A stretch of 64,000 nt of DNA from assembly GCF_007273535.1 (NCBI RefSeq), contig NZ_RIBP01000004.1:496001-560000 (forward strand), read 5' to 3'. The translations under genes and the position numbers were made by a program. This DNA is from Niallia circulans. Its GTDB lineage: Bacteria; Bacillota; Bacilli; Bacillales; Cytobacillaceae. Positions 36,791-43,881 of this stretch are shown here, one piece after another; within the stretch, counting starts at the first letter, position 1, and each line of letters opens with the position of its first letter. The notes under the pieces were generated by a model. That model was not told where the DNA came from, did no database searches, and saw only the letters and a list, made by a program, of their open reading frames with translations.

Positions 36791-37189
36791 TTAATGTGTA
36801 TACTGAGGCAAGTACTGTGTGCTTGATGTGCTTGATATGCTTGATGTTAGTCCTTGCGGCTTGTACTCCTCCTGTATACTGCCTGAAGTGAACGCATCCT
36901 TCGTTTCCTTCACAATGCTTGCGATTGTCGGCGTAACCTCTTTTAGCTCCTCGACCTTTTCCATAATGAATGCAACATCGCTAGAAACCTTCTCAGCTGT
37001 CAGCTTTACCTTTTCAGATGTATCTGTAATACTTGAGCTCATTGAGTCAAAATCGGTGAAGGAGGACTTTAAATTTCTCATTTTATAAATAGAGTTCTGT
37101 CTTGTTTGTTTATCAAGCATACTTAAAGAAGCTCCTATCAAACCGCCCAATAAAATCCCTTTCGCTAAGCTAATCTGTGCCATATGCAT
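36791..37189 (-). CDS. yfkI: YtxH-like membrane-anchored protein (YfkI)
   Basis: A 132-residue protein with an N-terminal glycine-zipper-like anchor (AKGILLGGLIGASLSML) followed by DKQTRQNSIYKM and a polar coiled-coil region, with a Ser/Thr-rich tail. It resembles the gene at 26761-27252. It starts 26 bases after yfkJ, so the two are cotranscribed. Confidence 0.7.
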   Translation of the reverse strand: MHMAQISLAKGILLGGLIGASLSMLDKQTRQNSIYKMRNLKSSFTDFDSMSSSITDTSEKVKLTAEKVSSDVAFIMEKVEELKEVTPTIASIVKETKDAFTSGSIQEEYKPQGLTSSISSTSSTQYLPQYTH

Positions 37190-37215
37190 CTTCCTTCCGG
37201 TTAGAATTTGGATAG

Positions 37216-37689
37216 TTACAGATGGTATTTATTCCTGATTTTTGTCAGCAATCCCTTACATCCATCTGTTACCATCTGGAATACCTCATCAAAGTTGCCA
37301 GTATAATACGGGTCAGGTACTTCTTCATATACCCGATTCTTTGCAAAATCCATCAGCAAATGGACTTCGATTTCTTCGAGTTGTTCATTAAGAATCCTAA
37401 TATTTTCCCGATTGCTGTTATCCATTGCAATTAAATAGTCGAAGCTGTCCAAATCAGCTAGTTGCAGCTGCCTTGCCAGTATCCCTGTATCGCTAATTAA
37501 ATTCTTTTTCAATATTTCTCTTGTTCCTTGATGCGGCGGATTACCTGTATGCCATCCGCCAGTACCTGCTGAGTCGCATGTGATGCGGTCTTGTAGCTTT
37601 TCTTTTTTGACAAGATCTCGAAATATTGCCTCTGCCATTGGTGAACGACAAATATTTCCTAAGCAAATAAATAACACACGAACTTCCAT
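37216..37689 (-). CDS. yfkJ: Low-molecular-weight protein-tyrosine phosphatase (YfkJ)
   Basis: A 157-residue phosphatase. The P-loop FICLGNICRSPMAE (CX5R) is at the N-terminus and the general-acid Asp in EVPDPYYTG near the C-terminus. It removes phosphate from tyrosines; B. subtilis YfkJ is linked to stress resistance. The ATG at 37689 follows GGAGGAAAAATAGG; eleven codons further upstream lack a site. Confidence 0.92.
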   Translation of the reverse strand: MEVRVLFICLGNICRSPMAEAIFRDLVKKEKLQDRITCDSAGTGGWHTGNPPHQGTREILKKNLISDTGILARQLQLADLDSFDYLIAMDNSNRENIRILNEQLEEIEVHLLMDFAKNRVYEEVPDPYYTGNFDEVFQMVTDGCKGLLTKIRNKYHL

Positions 37690-37880
37690 CCTATTTTTCC
37701 TCCAATTCATAAGAACATACATTAATTCCTAACAGCATGTTTTGTTTTAGCTTATCGCAATTTGCTTCATTTTGAAAACACAAATATGAATTGACATTTG
37801 TTCGTGCACATGAAAAGATAGAAAAAAAGTGGGACAAAAGATTTGCTTGATCTAAGATCCTGCAAAAAGGAGAGATTTTT

Positions 37881-38105
37881 GTGAACTTAGAAATTAAATC
37901 AACAGAAAATGTGGAATATATGATTGAACAAATAAAAGAAAAGCTTAAGGTGCTTAATTTTGGCGCAATCAAACCTACACATTTTGATGAAGAGATGTAT
38001 GTGGAGTTAAAAGAAATTTATGAGCATATCATGAAAAGAGATTCCTTTAGCCCAAATGAAATGCAGGCATTGGCTGAAGAATTAGGAAACTTGCGTAAGA
38101 AATAA
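37881..38105 (+). CDS. yfkK: DUF1128 family protein (YfkK)
   Basis: A 74-residue helical cytoplasmic protein starting at GTG, with AAAGGAG 8 bases upstream. ENVEYMIEQIKEKLKVLNFG and ADxxSPNEMQAL-like HIMKRDSFSPNEMQALAEEL match the UPF0435/YfkK family; function unknown. Divergent from yfkJ, as in B. subtilis. Confidence 0.85.
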   Translation: MNLEIKSTENVEYMIEQIKEKLKVLNFGAIKPTHFDEEMYVELKEIYEHIMKRDSFSPNEMQALAEELGNLRKK

Positions 38106-38131
38106 TATGGCGCTTCTTTTTTTTGCATCAT

Positions 38132-38177
38132 AATAACAACAAACCTGTTAGCATCAGCTAACAGGTTTGTTGTTATT
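38132..38177. terminator. Bidirectional terminator over the yfkM stop codon
   Basis: 21-bp perfect inverted repeat (38132-38152 / 38157-38177) with a 4-base loop. It includes the last codons of yfkM and closes both convergent genes. Confidence 0.85.
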
Positions 38178-38688
38178 TCTCAAGCAGCTTTAATGATTCT
38201 CTAGTAAATGCGGGAATATCTTCTGGTGTTCTGCTTGTCACAAGCTGGCCGCCGCAAACTACTACTTCTTCATCTTTATAAGTTGCGCCTGCATATTCCA
38301 TGTCTACTTTAATAGACTTATACCCAGTCGCATTTCTTCCTTCTAATGTTTTAGCTGTAATCAATAGCTGCGGTCCGTGACAGATTGCGAAGACTGGTTT
38401 ATTGCTGTCCATAAAGGATTTTGCGAATGCAACAGCACGATCATCTCCACGGAGCTGGTCAGGCGAAAATCCACCAGGTATAAACAACGCATCAAACTCA
38501 TCTGGAGTAACATCATCGATACTTTTATCGATTTTTACTTCTGCTTCCTTTTGTTTGCCTGTCACTGTTTTTCCTGCTTCGAATTCAATTGTTACTACCT
38601 CGTGTCCAGCTTCCTTGAAGGACTTTGCCGGCTCCGTATACTCTGAATCCTCGAACATATTAGTTATTAATGTTGCAATTTTACTCAT
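38173..38688 (-). CDS. yfkM: DJ-1/PfpI family general stress protein (YfkM/GSP18)
   Basis: A 171-residue DJ-1/PfpI-fold protein. The nucleophile-elbow Cys is in VFAICHGPQLL, with PGGFSPDQLR upstream. Members include deglycase/protease-like stress proteins; B. subtilis YfkM is general stress protein 18. A sequence fitting a SigB promoter lies just upstream, in keeping with stress induction. Confidence 0.88.
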   Translation of the reverse strand: MSKIATLITNMFEDSEYTEPAKSFKEAGHEVVTIEFEAGKTVTGKQKEAEVKIDKSIDDVTPDEFDALFIPGGFSPDQLRGDDRAVAFAKSFMDSNKPVFAICHGPQLLITAKTLEGRNATGYKSIKVDMEYAGATYKDEEVVVCGGQLVTSRTPEDIPAFTRESLKLLEK

Positions 38689-38726
38689 ATAGGGAACATC
38701 TCCTTCTTTTTGATTTCACAGATAAA

Positions 38727-38751
38727 ATTCCCCAAATGGACAAGTTAAAAC
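38727..38751 (-). promoter_or_regulatory. SigB-type promoter of yfkM
   Basis: Minus strand GTTTTA (38746-38751), 13-base spacer, GGGAAT (38727-38732), which fits the general-stress sigma factor consensus (GTTTAA-N12-15-GGGWAW). It would place the transcript start about 30 bases before the start codon. Confidence 0.65.
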
Positions 38752-38766
38752 ATTAAAATGCTAAAA

Positions 38767-39477
38767 TTATTCATTTCGCCTTGCAAAATCAACAAATCTG
38801 AACTTGTCTGGCCTATGTCTTGATTCAGTATATTGGAAAAGGGTAGCGTTTTCAAAATAGATATAATTCTTCACAACAACAATCGCTTGAAACCCGTCTA
38901 AATCAAGAAGCCGATAATCCTCTTCTGTTGGAATCTCAACCGTAAATTCCTTTCTCGCAAAACCGATCTTCAGCTTCAAATCCTTTTCGATATAATCGAA
39001 GATCGAATGACTGCAGATTTCCTTTGTAAGTCCAGGCACAAATCTTTCTACAATATAGTCTTTATCAAGAATGATTTTTTCTTTATTTATTTCCCTGATA
39101 CGAGACACTTCCCAAATCGGTTCATCCTTTTTTAGATTCATTTCCGTTTGGAGAATTGCTGTAGGTATGTTTTTATGAAAGCTCTCAATATGAGTCACCG
39201 AGCTACTGCCCATTTTTTCAGCTAATTCCTTAAAGCTTACAAGTCCTGATATTGGAAACTGCAGCTTTTGCATATCTAGTACTAGCGAACCTTTTCCGCG
39301 CAATTTTTGGATATAGCCCTTCTGAGCAAGTATATTTAATGCCTTGCGAATTGTTTCTCTTGATGTATCATACCGCTCTGCCAATTCATTTTCAGAAGGC
39401 AGTATACTGTTTGGCGCATATTTTCCGTTTCTTATCGCTGTTTCGATTTCTTCAAAAATTACTAAGTATTTATTCAT
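38767..39477 (-). CDS. treR: GntR-family repressor, TreR-like
   Basis: A 236-residue regulator. N-terminal winged helix (about 1-68) with SENELAERYDTSRETIRKAL; C-terminal UTRA effector domain, with SHSIFDYIEKDLKLKIGFAR matching TreR. TreR represses trehalose uptake and cleavage genes and is released by trehalose-6-phosphate. In B. subtilis treP-treA-treR lies beside yfkO/yfkM, which fits this position, but no treP or treA is in the window. Confidence 0.8.
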   Translation of the reverse strand: MNKYLVIFEEIETAIRNGKYAPNSILPSENELAERYDTSRETIRKALNILAQKGYIQKLRGKGSLVLDMQKLQFPISGLVSFKELAEKMGSSSVTHIESFHKNIPTAILQTEMNLKKDEPIWEVSRIREINKEKIILDKDYIVERFVPGLTKEICSHSIFDYIEKDLKLKIGFARKEFTVEIPTEEDYRLLDLDGFQAIVVVKNYIYFENATLFQYTESRHRPDKFRFVDFARRNE

Positions 39478-39824
39478 CCTTTTTCACCAACGTTCAATTA
39501 GCCTTTTATTTCTTCGCCTCTATTCTACCTTTTTTATTATGGCTTGTCTAAATACGAAAAAACTAAAAAAATTGTAAAAAGAGGTTTAGGCGGTGAAAAA
39601 ACAGGGTAATGACTATGATGAGTATTAATAAATAGGATACAGGAAAAAATTTTGTTCATAATTTTTCATAAATTAGTACCATTTATTTCGGTAAAATTGT
39701 ATAATTTATGAACTTTTTTTGGTAGTATTAACAAAACCATCGAACAATTTGTTCTTTATATGGAACTTTTGGATTATATTTGTTATGATATTATTACATA
39801 TAGTGATAAGGTGTGTGAGACTGT
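39478..39824. other. treR / sinR intergenic region with SinR box
   Basis: Very AT-rich gap between divergent genes. It holds a palindrome GAACAA-T-TTGTTC (39742-39754) that runs into GTTCTTT (39751-39757), the exact SinR-box heptamer, about 70 bases before sinR. A TATGAT (39784-39789) could be the -10 of the sinR promoter. These suggest autoregulation. No gene was seen. Confidence 0.5.
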
Positions 39825-40148
39825 ATGATCGGTGATCGTGTTAAAAAACTTCGCTTAGAAAAAAGAATGTCATTGTCAGAACTTGCTGAACAAGCAGGTG
39901 TTGCAAAATCTTATTTAAGTTCCTTGGAGCGCAATCTCCAGTCAAATCCATCCATACAGTTTTTAGAAAAAATTGCTTCTGTTTTTAATGTTCCAGTGGA
40001 CCATCTTATAAATGAACAGCAAAATAAAGATGACCTTGATACAGAATGGCTGAAAATTGTGAAAGAGGCAATGGACTCTGGTGTTTCCAAAGCTGAATTC
40101 CGAGAGTTTCTTGAGTATAATAAATGGAGAATTGAACAAAAAAAATAG
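39825..40148 (+). CDS. sinR: SinR, master repressor of biofilm genes
   Basis: A 107-residue protein very close to B. subtilis SinR. The HTH_3 DNA-binding domain (1-69) contains SLSELAEQAGVAKSYLSSLE and RNLQSNPSIQFLEKIA. The C-terminal SinI-type dimerisation domain has LDTEWLKIVKEAMDSGVSK and FREFLEYNKWR. SinR tetramers repress matrix operons and promote the motile state; SinI disrupts the tetramer. Here the gene is not preceded by sinI. Confidence 0.93.
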   Translation: MIGDRVKKLRLEKRMSLSELAEQAGVAKSYLSSLERNLQSNPSIQFLEKIASVFNVPVDHLINEQQNKDDLDTEWLKIVKEAMDSGVSKAEFREFLEYNKWRIEQKK

Positions 40149-40181
40149 AACTTTTACAGTTCACTTAAATAAGATAATCAT

Positions 40182-40206
40182 AAGACACAAGCAATTGTGT
40201 CTTTTT
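40182..40206 (+). terminator. sinR terminator
   Basis: 9-bp stem (40182-40190 / 40195-40203) with a GCAA tetraloop and a T-run; 33 bases after the sinR stop. Confidence 0.8.
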
Positions 40207-40320
40207 CATTTATTCTTTAAAGTAGTCTGTAAAAGCAATATATAAACGTACAAAAATAAATCTATGCTTGCTTCATTATATATCTGAATTTTAAAACAAT
40301 TTAAGGTGTAATAAAAATAA

Positions 40321-40339
40321 AAAATTGCGCGCAAATTTT
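40321..40339 (-). terminator. Possible weak sinI terminator
   Basis: Near-palindrome AAAATTgcgcgcAAATTTT, followed on the minus strand by T-rich sequence, about 60 bases after the sinI stop. Confidence 0.3.
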
Positions 40340-40397
40340 CCCTTTACATGAACTAATGAGGTTTTATTAAATACTATTTTTTGAATTAAGTAGTCTT

Positions 40398-40517
40398 TTA
40401 ATCGTTATTGATGAAATTACGCACATCTTTTATGTCCAGTCCTATTTTTTTTGCTTCCTTCATTAACTGAATCCATTCTGTGTCTAGTTCTTCTACAACT
40501 AATTTTTCCTCTATCAC
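40398..40517 (-). CDS. sinI: SinI-like anti-repressor (39 residues)
   Basis: A short gene running opposite to sinR and converging with it. It starts at GTG 40517, with GGGAGAGGGG 9 bases upstream, and ends at TAA 40398. The core ELDTEWIQLMKEAKKIGL followed by DIKDVRNFI lines up with B. subtilis SinI (ELDQEWVELMVEAKEANIS...EEIRKYL) and with the C-terminal domains of both SinR copies in this locus, so it should form SinI-SinR heterodimers and relieve repression. It lacks the longer tail of B. subtilis SinI. In B. subtilis sinI-sinR is one operon; here sinI is a separate unit behind a c-di-GMP riboswitch. Confidence 0.85.
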   Translation of the reverse strand: MIEEKLVVEELDTEWIQLMKEAKKIGLDIKDVRNFINND

Positions 40518-40554
40518 TTAATTCTGCCCCTCTCCCAAAAATACTTATTGTACT

Positions 40555-40635
40555 TTGGCAGTCCGGCTGTCATTGTTTCACAACTTTAGACCCGTGACTT
40601 TGCGTCCCAATCTTTCGAATTGGTTTGCCCTGTTC
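40555..40635 (-). promoter_or_regulatory. Cyclic-di-GMP-I (GEMM) riboswitch in the sinI leader
   Basis: Read on the minus strand, the leader contains in order AGGGCAAACC (40622-40631), a CCAAT...GAAA...ATTGG stem-loop with the GAAA tetraloop, GGGACGCAAAG, ACGGGTCTAA, a variable loop, then TGACAGCCGGACTGCC (ending 40557). These are the conserved blocks of the class I c-di-GMP aptamer, including the tetraloop that docks in its receptor. The closing helix pairs GGCA with TGCC. After it, CTGCC can instead pair with GGCAG at 40524-40528, which overlaps the ribosome site of sinI; this predicts translation that rises when c-di-GMP binds. Confidence 0.88.
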
Positions 40636-40654
40636 TTTTATGCATTTTATTATA
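40632..40654 (-). promoter_or_regulatory. sinI promoter -10 and SinR box
   Basis: Minus-strand TATAAT at 40649-40654 would start transcription near 40642, about 11 bases before the aptamer. The -35 region is poor (CACATA), hinting at an activator such as Spo0A. GTTCTTT (plus strand 40632-40638), an exact SinR-box match, covers the start site. Confidence 0.6.
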
Positions 40655-40811
40655 TAACTTTTCTTTTTACATATGTGCATAAATTTGTCAGAAATATAGT
40701 ATTTTAACAAATTATTTTTCTACTTTTTTCTACATTCTACCTTTTTTTGGTATGTATTTTCGTGCTATTTGTTTAATCCTGTTGGTTTCTGTCAAAATAT
40801 CCGACTAATTT

Positions 40812-41015
40812 TTATTTGTCTTTTTTTACATATTGATTTCTATATGCTGATAAAACTTTCTTAAAAGAATAATTTACATGAATTTTTTCAAAGGTCATTG
40901 CATCAAAAAACGGGTACTTGGTAAGGTCATTATTACAGACTGGACAAAACCATTCTCCTCTTTCACTACTGCTGTATGATGGCCTATTGCACTGATCACA
41001 GTTTTTTCTATACAT
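40812..41015 (-). CDS. Small zinc-ribbon protein
   Basis: A 67-residue protein. CDQC near the N-terminus and CPVC about 14 residues later form a classic four-cysteine zinc ribbon; the rest (FDAMTFEKIHVNYSFKKVL) is mixed polar. AGCAGGTG precedes the ATG. It runs in the same direction as sinI, ending about 295 bases upstream of it, and divergent from sinR2, with SinR boxes in the shared region. I do not recognise a named family; a role in DNA or protein binding is possible. Confidence 0.65.
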   Translation of the reverse strand: MYRKNCDQCNRPSYSSSERGEWFCPVCNNDLTKYPFFDAMTFEKIHVNYSFKKVLSAYRNQYVKKDK

Positions 41016-41079
41016 ATTACACCTGCTTTACATATTCAATAGTCGCTTGAATGGCTGATGACCATTAATATCAAAAATA

Positions 41080-41262
41080 GTTCTTTTTAAATGATTTTTT
41101 GTTCTTTTTATAGAACTTATAAATTCAGTATAGTTCAATTATCTCATTTTGGAAAATTCTAAAATCTGCTATTTTTTCTCTTTAACGAACGAATATCGTT
41201 CTTTTTCTCGAATATACTCCGTTTTGCTAGCTTTTTTGTATTTTTTATTGAACAAAACGTTC
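41080..41262. promoter_or_regulatory. Cluster of SinR boxes between the zinc-ribbon gene and sinR2
   Basis: GTTCTTT occurs at 41080-41086, 41101-41107 and 41198-41204. The third is part of a palindrome GAACGA-N3-TCGTTC (41187-41201), and the second is followed by GAAC (41113-41116). A fourth element GAAC-N5-GTTC (41250-41262) lies just before TATAAT (41265-41270), the likely -10 of sinR2. Confidence 0.6.
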
Positions 41263-41308
41263 GTTATAATGAAATTATGTTTTATATTACATAAGGAGAT
41301 TTTTCTAA

Positions 41309-41635
41309 ATGGTTGGTACAGCATTGAAAAGATTGCGGTTAGAAAAAGGCTACTCTATTAATGAGTTATCTGACCGGGCAGGTGTCTCGAAGTCTTACTT
41401 AAGCTATATTGAGCGGGGAATTCAAAAGAATCCTTCCTTACAGGTCCTTTCAAAGCTTGCTTCTACCCTTGACACACATGTGGAAGAGTTACTCGAAACA
41501 AATCCAACTTCAACGGACAACTTGGATTCAGAATGGGTAAACTTAGTAGAGGAAGCCATTAAAGAAGGAATAACAAAAGATGAGTTTTCTTGCTACTTGG
41601 AGTTCATTAAATTCAAAAAGTCATCTGCAGATTAA
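41309..41635 (+). CDS. Second SinR/SlrR-like regulator
   Basis: A 108-residue paralogue of SinR: HTH_3 domain (1-69) with SINELSDRAGVSKSYLSYIE and RGIQKNPSLQVLSKLA, and a C-terminal domain with LDSEWVNLVEEAIKEGITKDEF. It keeps both the DNA-recognition helix and the SinI-type interface. In B. subtilis the SinR paralogue SlrR pairs with SinR to repress autolysin and motility genes; this gene may play that part, though it has only a SinR-sized architecture. ATAAGGAG precedes the ATG. Confidence 0.85.
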   Translation: MVGTALKRLRLEKGYSINELSDRAGVSKSYLSYIERGIQKNPSLQVLSKLASTLDTHVEELLETNPTSTDNLDSEWVNLVEEAIKEGITKDEFSCYLEFIKFKKSSAD

Positions 41636-41642
41636 CGGCAGC

Positions 41643-41668
41643 TTTTAATGGATTCGCTTCCATTAAAA
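41643..41668 (+). terminator. sinR2 terminator
   Basis: 9-bp stem TTTTAATGG / CCATTAAAA (41643-41651 / 41660-41668) with an 8-base loop, just after the sinR2 stop; weak in GC. Confidence 0.55.
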
Positions 41669-41670
41669 AA

Positions 41671-41710
41671 AGACATATGGATCAACCAAAAAAGGAAGCA
41701 CCATATGTCT
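41671..41710 (-). terminator. psuG terminator
   Basis: 10-bp stem (41671-41680 / 41701-41710) with a 20-base loop, followed on the minus strand by T7; 10 bases after the psuG stop. Confidence 0.6.
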
Positions 41711-41719
41711 TATGCCGGA

Positions 41720-42634
41720 TCACTTTTTGTTTAATTCAACAGCAATCCTTGAGCCTACTTCAGCATTATTTTTTACTAATGCAATATTTGCAGTTAAGCT
41801 TGTACCTTCAGTAAGTTCCTTCACTTTGCTAAGCAAGAAAGGTGTAACGTTCTTACCGCTAATGCCATTTTCCTTCGCTTCATTTAATGCCGTTTCAATG
41901 ATGTTTGTAATATATGACTCTTCCATAGCATCATTTTCAGGGATTGGATTTGCAATTACCACTCCGCCTTTAAGGCCAAGCTCCCATTTTGTACGAATCA
42001 TGTCTGCTGCCAATTGTGGCTCATCAACAGTGAAGTTGACGTTAAATGGACTTGTTCTTGTATAGAAGGCAGGTAATGTTTCTGTACCATATCCAACAAC
42101 AGGCACACCGAATGTCTCCAAGTATTCAAGTGTTAATCCAATATCAAGGATTGACTTCGCACCAGCACATACAACAGCTACACTTGTTTGAGCCAGTTCC
42201 TGTAAGTCTGCAGAAATATCCATTGTTCGCTCTGCTTCACGGTGAACTCCGCCGATTCCGCCTGTCACGAACACTTCTATCCCAGCAAGCTCAGCACAAA
42301 TCATCGTTGCAGCAACAGTAGTTGCACCATTTTTCTTATTTGCAATCAAATATGGCAAATCTCTTCTGCTTGCTTTTTCAATATCATTGCTTTGTGCTAA
42401 AAATTCAATTTCATCATCAGAAAGTCCTATCTTAATTTTCCCATCAATAATGGCAATTGTTGCAGGCACTGCACCGTTTTTACGGATAATGTCTTCAACT
42501 TCTTTCGCCGTTTCTACATTTTGCGGATATGGCATTCCATGAGAAATAATCGTTGATTCAAGTGCCACAATCGCCTTGTTGTTCTTCTTAGCCTCTAATA
42601 CCTCATTTGAGTACTCTAGCCAACTTGTTTTCAT
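41720..42634 (-). CDS. psuG: Pseudouridine-5'-phosphate glycosidase
   Basis: A 304-residue PsuG (YeiN) enzyme, with [16 protein letters not shown] near the N-terminus, [11 protein letters not shown], the Schiff-base lysine in [10 protein letters not shown], and the late [12 protein letters not shown]. It splits pseudouridine-5'-phosphate into uracil and ribose-5-phosphate. It follows psuK with a 17-base gap; together they let the cell use pseudouridine from RNA turnover. Confidence 0.93.
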   Translation of the reverse strand: MKTSWLEYSNEVLEAKKNNKAIVALESTIISHGMPYPQNVETAKEVEDIIRKNGAVPATIAIIDGKIKIGLSDDEIEFLAQSNDIEKASRRDLPYLIANKKNGATTVAATMICAELAGIEVFVTGGIGGVHREAERTMDISADLQELAQTSVAVVCAGAKSILDIGLTLEYLETFGVPVVGYGTETLPAFYTRTSPFNVNFTVDEPQLAADMIRTKWELGLKGGVVIANPIPENDAMEESYITNIIETALNEAKENGISGKNVTPFLLSKVKELTEGTSLTANIALVKNNAEVGSRIAVELNKK

Positions 42635-42651
42635 GTATTCATTTCTCCCTT

Positions 42652-43749
42652 TTAATCAAAGTATTTTTTGAAGGTATCTTGCAGTTTTTTCTGGTTTAAT
42701 AATGGATTAACTGTTTCGTGTGATTGCAGTGTCAACAGTGAGCAAGCAATGCCAATTTTGCAGCAGTTTTCTGTATTCAACCCTTTTAAATAAGAGTACA
42801 TTATGCCAGCAACTAAAGAATCTCCCGCACCTGTTACGTCTTCAATTTCAATAGGAGGGGGCAAAATGACACCAGCTTCCCCTAGTTTTGTAAAGAAAAT
42901 CAGCCCCTTGTCCCCACGAGTTATTACCACTCGCTCGACGCCTTTTTTCATGATGATTTCAGCGGCCTTAAAGAAGTCACCTTCCTCGTAAATCCTCATA
43001 TCAGATAATGCCTCTGCTTCATCCTTATTGGCAATAAGCCAGGTTACTCCCCTTAGGTCATTCGGCAGCTTCTTCACTTTTGGAGAAGAAACAGGTGTGA
43101 CACAAAGCTGCAGATTTTCCTTCCTGCTTCTGACAATAACTTGCTCAAGAACGTCAGCAGGGAAGTTTGTATCTAAAATTATTAATTCGGCGGAGGCAAT
43201 ATGACCCCAGCGCTTTTCGATTATGTCTTGTGTCATACTGTCGTATATAGACATATCGGCCAAAGCGACTGTCATCTCTCCTTCTACATCAAGTAAAGCT
43301 GTGTATGTACCTGTAACATAATCTTCTGAAACGAGAGTTGGTTTCATATCAGCGTAAAGCTTTGTATAGTCAATTATCCAATCACCGCTATGGTCTGCCC
43401 CCACCATTGTTAACAGGGAGCTGTCCATTCCAAGACGCCCAAGGTTTTCTGCAATATTGCGGGCAACCCCGCCACATGATTGACTCGTGCTGGCAGGATT
43501 TGAGGTTCCGAACTTAATCTTCTCCTCGACTTGAATTTTTCTGTCTATATTAGCACCACCAATGCAAATAACTTCTCTTTTTTGTGGTAATACATAGGCC
43601 CTTCCTAGCAGTTTCCCTTCACGTGTTAACGCAGAGATATATCCTGCAACTGCTGATCTTGATAATCCTGTTTTTTCGGCAAGTTCATTTTGCGTTAGGA
43701 ACGGATTTTCTTGTATCAGCTGCAATATCGTAATCTCTTTTTCATTCAT
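42652..43749 (-). CDS. psuK: HTH-domain pseudouridine kinase
   Basis: A 365-residue PfkB-family kinase with an N-terminal winged HTH (about 1-55, [20 protein letters not shown]). The kinase part has the NAGVA-like [15 protein letters not shown] and the catalytic [12 protein letters not shown]. It phosphorylates pseudouridine at the 5' position for PsuG. The ATG at 43749 has GGAGGTG 7 bases upstream; five upstream codons overlap that site. The HTH suggests the enzyme doubles as the operon's own regulator. Confidence 0.85.
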   Translation of the reverse strand: MNEKEITILQLIQENPFLTQNELAEKTGLSRSAVAGYISALTREGKLLGRAYVLPQKREVICIGGANIDRKIQVEEKIKFGTSNPASTSQSCGGVARNIAENLGRLGMDSSLLTMVGADHSGDWIIDYTKLYADMKPTLVSEDYVTGTYTALLDVEGEMTVALADMSIYDSMTQDIIEKRWGHIASAELIILDTNFPADVLEQVIVRSRKENLQLCVTPVSSPKVKKLPNDLRGVTWLIANKDEAEALSDMRIYEEGDFFKAAEIIMKKGVERVVITRGDKGLIFFTKLGEAGVILPPPIEIEDVTGAGDSLVAGIMYSYLKGLNTENCCKIGIACSLLTLQSHETVNPLLNQKKLQDTFKKYFD

Positions 43750-43771
43750 TTTTTTCACCTCCATATTTTAC

Positions 43772-43813
43772 AACTTATGTTTAAATTATAAACTTATGTT
43801 TATTTCAGAACAA
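43772..43813 (-). promoter_or_regulatory. psuKG promoter with direct repeats
   Basis: Minus strand TTGTTC (43808-43813), 17 bases, TATAAT (43785-43790). Two identical 12-base direct repeats (43772-43783 and 43791-43802, period 19) flank the -10 box on both sides, a clear repressor geometry. Confidence 0.7.
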
Positions 43814-43859
43814 GCATTATTTTCTAATTTTTCGAAACTATACGGTTTTGACAAAAAAA

Positions 43860-43881
43860 AGAAGACTATTTCTAGTCTTCT
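43860..43881 (-). terminator. motAB terminator
   Basis: 9-bp stem (43860-43868 / 43873-43881) with a 4-base loop and, on the minus strand, T8. It overlaps the motB stop codon. Confidence 0.85.

Noticed and set aside
37691..37972. 93-codon minus-strand frame between yfkJ and yfkK
   Set aside because: It lies largely antisense to yfkK, lacks a ribosome site and has the Phe/Ser/Cys-rich composition of a shadow frame.
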